DNA of 6,561 nucleotides, taken from Rickettsiales bacterium. GTDB taxonomy: Bacteria; Pseudomonadota; Alphaproteobacteria; TMED109; TMED131. The position numbers and the translations under genes were made by a program. Of this stretch, positions 1 to 5,184 are shown piece after piece. Location of the stretch: assembly GCA_002690625.1 (NCBI GenBank), contig NZFJ01000058.1, positions 1-6,561 on the forward strand, in the 5' to 3' direction. The notes under the pieces were generated by a model. The model was not told where the DNA came from and searched no databases. It saw nothing but the letters and a program-made list of their open reading frames with translations. Every line of letters starts with the position of its first letter. The stretch's first letter is position 1.

Positions 1-103
1 TGATGGATCAAGCATCGACACATCTAAAGATGTTACCAGTGGAACATTTATTTATGTGGCAATTGACTCAGATGGTAATCCAAGACAATTGCCAAAAAAA
101 TAG
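1..103 (+). CDS. Acyl-CoA thioesterase, C-terminal end only (partial)
   Basis: An open frame entering from the left edge (first full codon at base 2) gives 33 residues and stops with TAG at 101-103. The tail contains GTFIYVAIDSDGNPRQLP, which resembles the last beta strand and C-terminus of hotdog-fold acyl-CoA thioesterases of the YciA/cytosolic type, where a pattern like FVAVD..G.PR.(I/L)P is usual. Members hydrolyse acyl-CoA to free acid and CoA in the cytoplasm. The catalytic part lies outside the window, so the family call rests on this short tail alone. The stop is one base away from the stop codon of the convergent glnA, and no hairpin terminator separates them. It could also be another hotdog protein of the same fold. 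Confidence 0.6.
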   Translation, partial: DGSSIDTSKDVTSGTFIYVAIDSDGNPRQLPKK

Positions 104-104
104 A

Positions 105-1508
105 TTAAACACTATAATACATATCAAACTCTACAGGATGAGTAGTATTATTTAATTTACTCACTTCTTCTCTTTTTAATTCTATATATCCATCTATTTG
201 ATCTTGAGTAAATACTCCGCCTTCAGTTAAGAATGAAGAATCCTTTGAAAGAGCATCTAAGGCATTTTCTAATGATGTAGCAACTGTACTTAAGTTTTTA
301 AGCTGACTTTCAGAAGCTTCATATAAATCAAAATCTATGGCATCACCAGGATGAATTTTATTTTTTATACCATCTAAACCAGCCATTAGCATTGCTGAAA
401 ACGCTAAATAAGGATTTGAAGCAGCATCTGGAAACCTTACTTCAATTCTTTTTGCCTTTTCTCCTTCAGCAAATGGTATTCTTATAGAAGCTGACCTATT
501 TCTTGCGGAATAGGCAAGTATTGTAGGAGCTTCAAAACCAGGAACAAGTCTTTTATAACTATTTGTAGAAGAGTTAGTAAAAGCATTTATAGCTTTAGCG
601 TGTTTAATTATACCACCAATATAAAAAAGAGCTGTTTCAGATAAACCACTATATTCATTTCCAGCAAAAAGAGGGCTCGAATTTTTCCATAATGACTGAT
701 GACAATGCATTCCTGATCCATTATCATTAATTACAGGTTTAGGCATAAAAGTAGCAGTTTTTCCGTACGAATGTGCAACCATATGAACTACATATTTATA
801 TTTTTGTAAACCATCGGCACAGGATAATAATTCATCAAATTTATGCCCTAATTCATTTTGTGAGGGAGCCACTTCATGATGGTGTTTTTCCATATCAAGG
901 CCCATTTCTGTCATAGTACCCACCATTTCCGCTCTCATATCTGTCATCGAGTCTACAGGAGGAACAGGAAAGTAACCACCTTTAACAGAAGGTCTATGCC
1001 CTATGTTACCTCCTTCAAAACTATTACTTGAATTATAAGGACCTTCATCTGAGTCAATTTGATAAAATGTATCATTCATTGATACATTCCACTTAACATC
1101 GTCAAATACAAAAAATTCTGCTTCTGGTCCAAAAAAGGCAGTGTCTGCTATTCCTGACTCCTTCAGATAGTTAGTTGCTCTAACAGCTGTTGAACGAGGA
1201 CAGCGAGAATACATTTCACCCGTAGAAGGCTCTATTACGTTACAAAATAATATTAACTGTGGTTGTGCGGTAAAAGGATCCATGACAGCAGTGGTAAGAT
1301 CAGGTTTAAGAATCATATCTGATTCATTTATAGATTTCCAGCCTGATATAGAAGAACCATCAAACATAATGCCATTTTTTAAAAGCTCTTCATCAACACT
1401 TTCTACAGTTTGGGCAGTATGTTGCCATTTACCTTTTGGATCAGTAAACCTGAAATCAATAAACTTGACTTCATTTTCCTTAATCATTTTAAAAATATTT
1501 TCTATCAT
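105..1508 (-). CDS. glnA: Glutamine synthetase type I (GlnA)
   Basis: This cytoplasmic dodecameric enzyme makes glutamine from glutamate, ammonia and ATP. At 467 residues it has the normal length for bacterial GSI. Visible hallmarks in order: FDGSSISGW (D50, the latch residue contacting ammonia), metal-binding GPEAEFF (E129, E131), [13 protein letters not shown] (E212, E219), [12 protein letters not shown] (H268), PGFEAP (flap E326), [11 protein letters not shown] (R338, R343) and [10 protein letters not shown] (E356, R358). Tyr396 in DFDLYEAS sits at the place of the E. coli adenylylation tyrosine Tyr397, so control by GlnE is likely. The ATG start is supported by AGGAG (minus strand, 1520-1516) seven bases upstream. 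It lies downstream of glnB, but its own promoter and a glutamine riboswitch-like leader (1509-1647) precede it. The assignment itself is secure; adenylylation is inferred from the conserved tyrosine. Confidence 0.97.
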   Translation of the reverse strand: MIENIFKMIKENEVKFIDFRFTDPKGKWQHTAQTVESVDEELLKNGIMFDGSSISGWKSINESDMILKPDLTTAVMDPFTAQPQLILFCNVIEPSTGEMYSRCPRSTAVRATNYLKESGIADTAFFGPEAEFFVFDDVKWNVSMNDTFYQIDSDEGPYNSSNSFEGGNIGHRPSVKGGYFPVPPVDSMTDMRAEMVGTMTEMGLDMEKHHHEVAPSQNELGHKFDELLSCADGLQKYKYVVHMVAHSYGKTATFMPKPVINDNGSGMHCHQSLWKNSSPLFAGNEYSGLSETALFYIGGIIKHAKAINAFTNSSTNSYKRLVPGFEAPTILAYSARNRSASIRIPFAEGEKAKRIEVRFPDAASNPYLAFSAMLMAGLDGIKNKIHPGDAIDFDLYEASESQLKNLSTVATSLENALDALSKDSSFLTEGGVFTQDQIDGYIELKREEVSKLNNTTHPVEFDMYYSV

Positions 1509-1515
1509 TTAATTA

Positions 1516-1561
1516 CTCCTAATAATCTATTAAAAAAAATGCTTATATGATTACTACGGTA
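1516..1561 (-). promoter_or_regulatory. Candidate expression platform of the glnA leader, including the Shine-Dalgarno
   Basis: On the minus strand the leader can form an 8-bp helix between UAGUAAUC (1556-1549) and GAUUAUUA (1527-1520), with a loop holding an eight-U run (1539-1532). Its 3' strand runs into the AGGAG Shine-Dalgarno (1520-1516). Just 5' of it, UACCG (1561-1557) can pair with CGGUA (1597-1593), which follows directly on the aptamer's P1 strand. The helices therefore abut from the aptamer to the ribosome binding site, which would suit translational control. These pairings were found by eye; no folding energies were computed, and the mechanism is inference. Confidence 0.4.
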
Positions 1562-1597
1562 CGGCGAAGCTATCTTGATATTTATATATTGATACCG

Positions 1598-1647
1598 CGT
1601 TCCTTCAGCATAAGCTTACTTCCGATCTAAAAATTAGATTGAACGAT
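1598..1647 (-). promoter_or_regulatory. Glutamine riboswitch aptamer (glnA RNA motif) in the glnA leader
   Basis: The minus strand carries the conserved elements of the glnA-RNA glutamine aptamer in the right order. P1 is CGUUC (1645-1641) paired with GAACG (1602-1598). P2 is AUCUAA (1639-1634) paired with UUAGAU (1630-1625) with a three-base loop. Next is the conserved CGGAAGUA (1624-1617). P3 is AGC (1616-1614) paired with GCU (1609-1607) around UUAU, followed by GAAGG leading into P1. The consensus as I remember it has CGUUCA, CGGAAGUAGG and GAAGGAACGCG, and all three are nearly intact. The class binds L-glutamine and is known mostly from cyanobacteria and marine metagenomes. Position directly before glnA makes feedback repression by glutamine the obvious role. 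Identification is from motif memory, not a covariance-model search. Confidence 0.88.
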
Positions 1648-1653
1648 GATAGT

Positions 1654-1681
1654 ATGATATTTAGTTTTAACTTTATGTCAA
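1654..1681 (-). promoter_or_regulatory. Sigma-70 type promoter for glnA between glnB and glnA
   Basis: The minus strand has a perfect -35 TTGACA (1681-1676), a 16-bp spacer, and TATCAT (1659-1654), one mismatch from the consensus -10. A six-base discriminator would place the start on an A at 1647, exactly two bases before the P1 strand of the riboswitch aptamer. That gives a 139-nt leader for glnA. The agreement between promoter position and aptamer edge supports both calls. Confidence 0.7.
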
Positions 1682-1712
1682 TAATATATTAAAAAAATTT
1701 AATCATAAATAT

Positions 1713-2051
<339 letters not shown>

Positions 2052-2062
2052 TTACTAGCTCC

Positions 2063-2119
2063 ATCTAATACAATATAAATAATAGTATTATAAGAAACAA
2101 TAAATGTAAAAACGTTTAT
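2063..2119. promoter_or_regulatory. Divergent promoter region between glnB and tRNA-His
   Basis: Both flanking genes point away from this short AT-rich stretch, so it should hold both promoters. For glnB the best -10 on the minus strand is a perfect TATAAT (2092-2087), but no convincing -35 lies 16-18 bases upstream of it. For the tRNA, TATAAG (2089-2094) on the plus strand is the best -10-like match, overlapping the glnB one. No second glutamine aptamer or NtrC-type site is seen. In such AT-rich DNA these matches are weak evidence. Confidence 0.35.
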
Positions 2120-2197
2120 GGCGACTGTAGCTCAGTTGGTTAGAGCGCTGGTTTGTGGTACCGGAGGCCGTGGGTTCGAGACCCATCAGTCGCCCCA
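2120..2197 (+). tRNA. tRNA-His (anticodon GTG)
   Basis: A full cloverleaf is visible. The acceptor GCGACTG (2121-2127) pairs with CAGTCGC (2187-2193); the D stem is GCTC/GAGC. The anticodon stem CTGGT/ACCGG encloses TTGTGGT with anticodon GTG at 2155-2157. The T stem is GTGGG/CCCAT around TTCGAGA. The extra G at 2120 faces C73 at 2194, giving the G-1:C73 pair that is the classic histidine identity element, and CCA (2195-2197) is encoded. Base 37 is G. Many derived alphaproteobacteria (Rhizobiales, Rhodobacterales and relatives) lack G-1 and have A73, so this gene argues against those groups. No clear rho-independent terminator follows it. Confidence 0.97.
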
Positions 2198-2245
2198 TAA
2201 ATTTTAGGTTTAAATTATTAAGAAATAAAAAAGTAAATATTATTA

Positions 2246-3385
2246 CTAATAATAACTTAATCTTCCTCCAGAAAAAATAAACCTATCACCAGCCTGGTAA
2301 AAATTTCTAAAAGAGGTTCTTCTAATTTGATCTTCAGAATATAAACTTGATCCACGAAGTGTAAAGTAATTATTATTAAACCATGGAGTAGAGTATTCTC
2401 TATATGGATACCAACGAAATCCTGAGTAAGGAAAAAAGTTATTTTTACACCATTCCCATACTTTGTATTTATTTTTTAGTTTATTTGATGCTGCCTCCCA
2501 TTGTAATTCATGAGGTATTTTTAAGTTATTATACTTAGCAAAAGCTTCTAACTCATACAAACTAATATTTGTTACTGTTTGTTTGTTATCAGGATTCCTA
2601 AAACCAAAAGGAGTTGATAAAGATAACTTATTATTTTTTAATCGCCAATTCAGAGGGTAAGTTACATTATTCTTTAATCTCCATATCCATCCGGCTTCAC
2701 TCCAAAGTTCTTTTCTTTTATAACCATCTTCTTTAATAAAAGCATACCATTCATCAATCCTTATGGGTTTTTTTGCAATATTAAAACTTTTAATAAATTT
2801 TTTATTTCTGGGTAATTCATTATCATAAGAAAAATTTAAATTATTTGCTCCTATGTAATAAAAACCTTCATTTATTTCAAATGATTTAAATTTATATACT
2901 TTTGGTTCTATGGATTTAAAAATAATGTTTTTTTCACTAAAATTTTTAAGATGTATGAGGTTCAGAATAATTTTTATAGTTTCTAAATGTTGAGAATGAT
3001 GATTAATGAAAAATGAGATCAAATATTCTATAGATATTTTTTTTTTAATTTTTTTTTCTATAATTTTATTTATGATTATTAGATTATTCTTAAATTCTTT
3101 TTTACATAAATTAATAATTTGTTCATAATTTGGTAGGTTTAGACCTCTATTTTTTGGCAAAACTAATTTTGAATCAGCAATATTTTCTAATTTATTACTT
3201 AAGCTATTATCTTCTAAATAATACTTTCTTAACCACAAGCATTCAATATAAAGACAATGAATTAAATGCCATCCTATTGGACTAAGTTGATTATTAGGTT
3301 TTATTAAGTAGTTCCTATGATTTGTTATTTTAAGGTATTGTATTAATAGTTGTTGTTTTTTTGAAAATAAAATGATTTCTTTCAT
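2246..3385 (-). CDS. egtB: EgtB-type sulfoxide synthase (DinB-like plus FGE-sulfatase domains), EgtB-X/SenA-like variant
   Basis: The family joins hercynine to a sulfur donor with O2 at a non-haem iron, the central step of ergothioneine synthesis. The N-terminal DinB-like domain has WHLIH (H43) and HHSQH (H129, H133), matching the three-histidine iron site. From about residue 165 comes a formylglycine-generating-enzyme-like domain, ending in VWEWC, YREYSTPWF, LRGSS and SFRNFY. Length 379 is slightly short but complete. Two points are unusual. Mycobacterial EgtB has NWD plus a nearby Arg binding gamma-glutamylcysteine, while this protein has NFY (361-363). The YREYS.PWF stretch also resembles, from memory, the EgtB-X signature found in selenoneine synthase SenA; no senB or senC is present. 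The start lies one base after the egtC stop and has no Shine-Dalgarno, so translational coupling is likely. The fold and general chemistry are confident; the exact sulfur or selenium donor is not. Confidence 0.85.
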   Translation of the reverse strand: MKEIILFSKKQQLLIQYLKITNHRNYLIKPNNQLSPIGWHLIHCLYIECLWLRKYYLEDNSLSNKLENIADSKLVLPKNRGLNLPNYEQIINLCKKEFKNNLIIINKIIEKKIKKKISIEYLISFFINHHSQHLETIKIILNLIHLKNFSEKNIIFKSIEPKVYKFKSFEINEGFYYIGANNLNFSYDNELPRNKKFIKSFNIAKKPIRIDEWYAFIKEDGYKRKELWSEAGWIWRLKNNVTYPLNWRLKNNKLSLSTPFGFRNPDNKQTVTNISLYELEAFAKYNNLKIPHELQWEAASNKLKNKYKVWEWCKNNFFPYSGFRWYPYREYSTPWFNNNYFTLRGSSLYSEDQIRRTSFRNFYQAGDRFIFSGGRLSYY

Positions 3386-3386
3386 T

Positions 3387-4154
3387 TTATATTATTTTTT
3401 CTATTTTAATACTTTTAGCAGTAAATTCTAATAAATGATTTTTCTTAACTTTATTCCAATTATTTTTATCTAACTTTTCTGAAGAAACTATATATCCATG
3501 GTTGTTTAATTTCTTATAGTAAAGGCTTGGAGCATTTATATTATAACTCATCTTAGTTGCATATAGCTTTATTTTACCGTTGTTGGAAAATTCTGCGAAT
3601 AAAAAATTCAACATAGAAATATTGCTATTATCTCTTATTATATTACAAACTTGTTTTATGCTTTCTTTAATATTCTTTGTTTTTTTTATACAACTTAAAA
3701 TTAAGTAGAATATTAATTCAGAATCAGTTCTTCCTTCAATTTTATTTAAAAAAAATAAATCTAAATATTTTAATAGTTTATTTCTTATTGAATCATTAAA
3801 GTTTTTTATGTAGCCATTATGAGAAAAAAAATATGAATTATATGTAAATGGATGTGTGTTATAATAACCAATATTTTTTCCAATAGTAGCACTTCTAACA
3901 TTACTTATAACCAAATTAGAATATATGCTTTTACATAAAGAAATCAAATTCATATCATTCCAAATAGGTAAATCACTTTTATAAGTTTCTACACATAAAT
4001 TTTTCTTCCAAGATATGCCAAACCCATCTGCATTTAATATAGCTTCATTCATTTCTTTAGGTTTATAGGCCATTTCTATAATAGAATGATTGTGTTCTAG
4101 TAAAATTTGACTTAATAATTTATTTGTTCCTATATATCCAATATGTCTACACAT
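3387..4154 (-). CDS. egtC: Gamma-glutamyl hercynylcysteine sulfoxide hydrolase (EgtC), class II glutamine amidotransferase fold
   Basis: EgtC removes the glutamate from gamma-glutamyl hercynylcysteine sulfoxide in ergothioneine synthesis. The 255 residues are normal length. The protein begins MCRHIGYIG, so Cys2 becomes the N-terminal nucleophile after Met removal, which fixes the start at this ATG. Further Ntn amidohydrolase motifs follow in order: NADGFGISW (41-49), RSATIG (87-92), NTHPF (99-103), SHNGYI (111-116), GRTDSELIF (141-149) and SSEKLD (224-229). It is the first gene of a two-gene unit with egtB, one base apart, and faces egtD across 61 bp. No Shine-Dalgarno is seen before the start. 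The same fold occurs in uncharacterised YafJ-type amidotransferases; the egtB/egtD neighbours decide for EgtC. Its presence implies a glutamyl-cysteine donor, though no egtA ligase is in view. Confidence 0.88.
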   Translation of the reverse strand: MCRHIGYIGTNKLLSQILLEHNHSIIEMAYKPKEMNEAILNADGFGISWKKNLCVETYKSDLPIWNDMNLISLCKSIYSNLVISNVRSATIGKNIGYYNTHPFTYNSYFFSHNGYIKNFNDSIRNKLLKYLDLFFLNKIEGRTDSELIFYLILSCIKKTKNIKESIKQVCNIIRDNSNISMLNFLFAEFSNNGKIKLYATKMSYNINAPSLYYKKLNNHGYIVSSEKLDKNNWNKVKKNHLLEFTAKSIKIEKII

Positions 4155-4215
4155 TTATTTTATTTTAGGTTATAAACGAATATTTATTATAAATTATAGT
4201 ATTTTATAGTTAATT
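4155..4215. promoter_or_regulatory. Divergent egtC / egtD promoter region
   Basis: This 61-bp, almost pure A/T gap must serve both divergent units. On the minus strand two exact TATAAT boxes occur (4198-4193 and 4191-4186), the second giving a leader of about 25 nt for egtC. On the plus strand TATAGT occurs twice (4195-4200 and 4205-4210); use of the first would leave egtD with a leader of only about ten bases. No convincing -35 boxes and no Shine-Dalgarno are visible for either gene. The exact promoter choice is uncertain because random matches are common in such DNA. Confidence 0.35.
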
Positions 4216-5184
4216 ATGCAAAAAATTGAGGATATTTCAGAAAAAAATATAAAGTTTGATACTGAGGATATAATTTTATATTTAAAAAATAGCAATAAAT
4301 CAATACCAACAAAGTATTTATATGATGATACTGGTAGTAAATTATTTGAACAAATTTGTAATACAGAAGAATATTATTTAACTAGAACAGAAAAACAAAT
4401 ATTAAATAAATACTCTTCAGAAATATCTAAAATTTCAAATTTTGAAGAAGTCTTTGAACTAGGAAGTGGTTCTTCAAAAAAAACAAAAATATTAATATTA
4501 GAGGGACTTAAAAAACTAACAAAACTTACATATTCGTCTTTAGATATTTCAGAAAAAGCACTAGAAATGTCTTCAAGGCAATTAAAAAATATTAGCCCAT
4601 TTTTAAGAGTAAAATTATTTAAAGGGGACTTTATAAATGATATAATTAAACTGAAGCCCAATCAAAAACCTAAACTATATTTATTTTTAGGAAGCACTTT
4701 AGGTAATTTTAATAATCAATTAGCTGTTAAGTTTTTAAATAATGTATCTAATATTATGCAAAAGAATGATTATTTTCTTTTAGGAGTGGATAAAATAAAG
4801 AATCATAAAATTATTACTTCTGCATATAATGATAAAAAGGGTATAACAAAAAAATTTAATAAAAATATTTTAAGTGTTTTAAATAAAAAATTTAAACTTA
4901 ACTTTGATAAAAATAATTTTGATCATTTTGCAGAGTTTAATAAAAAAAAATCTCAAATTGAAATGTACCTAGAGGCAGTCACAGATCATAAAATAAATTT
5001 TCCCAATCAAGAGACTATTAAAATTAATAATGGTGATAAAATCCTAACAGAAATTAGTAGAAAGTTTTCTGATAATACTTTAGAAGTGTTATTTAAAAAA
5101 TCAGAGTTGAAAGTTATTAGAAATTTTTCAGACAATAAAAAATATTTTTCCTTGTATCTACTTAAGTCTATGAAATATTCTTAG
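4216..5184 (+). CDS. egtD: L-histidine N-alpha-methyltransferase (EgtD)
   Basis: EgtD uses three S-adenosylmethionine molecules to turn histidine into hercynine (trimethylhistidine), the committed step of ergothioneine synthesis. The 322 residues match the family length. Visible signatures: KYLYDDTGSKLFEQI (33-47), EEYYLTRTE (51-59), the SAM-binding ELGSGSSKKT (81-90), LDIS (109-112), KGDF (136-139) and LFLGSTLGNF (156-165). Then come SAYND (202-206), IEMYLEA (248-254) and ILTEISRKF (276-284). By alignment from memory, Tyr54, Asn164, Met250 and Glu279 correspond to the mycobacterial histidine-binding Tyr56, Asn166, Met252 and Glu282, so the active site looks intact. No Shine-Dalgarno precedes the ATG. 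It is divergent from egtC/egtB and its last 17 bp overlap the end of htpG tail to tail. Lys and Asn are abundant, reflecting base composition. Confidence 0.93.
   Translation: MQKIEDISEKNIKFDTEDIILYLKNSNKSIPTKYLYDDTGSKLFEQICNTEEYYLTRTEKQILNKYSSEISKISNFEEVFELGSGSSKKTKILILEGLKKLTKLTYSSLDISEKALEMSSRQLKNISPFLRVKLFKGDFINDIIKLKPNQKPKLYLFLGSTLGNFNNQLAVKFLNNVSNIMQKNDYFLLGVDKIKNHKIITSAYNDKKGITKKFNKNILSVLNKKFKLNFDKNNFDHFAEFNKKKSQIEMYLEAVTDHKINFPNQETIKINNGDKILTEISRKFSDNTLEVLFKKSELKVIRNFSDNKKYFSLYLLKSMKYS

Noticed and set aside
1282..1512. 76-codon plus-strand open frame opposite the start of glnA
   Set aside because: It lies wholly antisense to well-conserved glnA codons, has no ribosome binding site and shows no recognisable motif.
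1532..1570. Classical intrinsic terminator in the glnA leader (eight-U run after GCUU...AAGC)
   Set aside because: The local hairpin next to the U run has only four base pairs with a 22-base loop and no GC-rich stem, so it does not look like a normal terminator; kept only as part of an alternative pairing.
2165..2245. Attachment-site direct repeat of the tRNA-His 3' end flanking the egt block
   Set aside because: I looked for a second copy of the T-arm/acceptor sequence downstream to the window end and saw none; no integrase or transposase is present.
2198..2245. Terminator after tRNA-His
   Set aside because: Only a weak all-A/T inverted repeat (AATTT/AAATT) is visible, which is expected by chance at this base composition.
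4374..4661. 95-codon minus-strand open frame inside egtD
   Set aside because: Shadow of egtD; the plus-strand frame carries the full set of EgtD motifs across the same bases.
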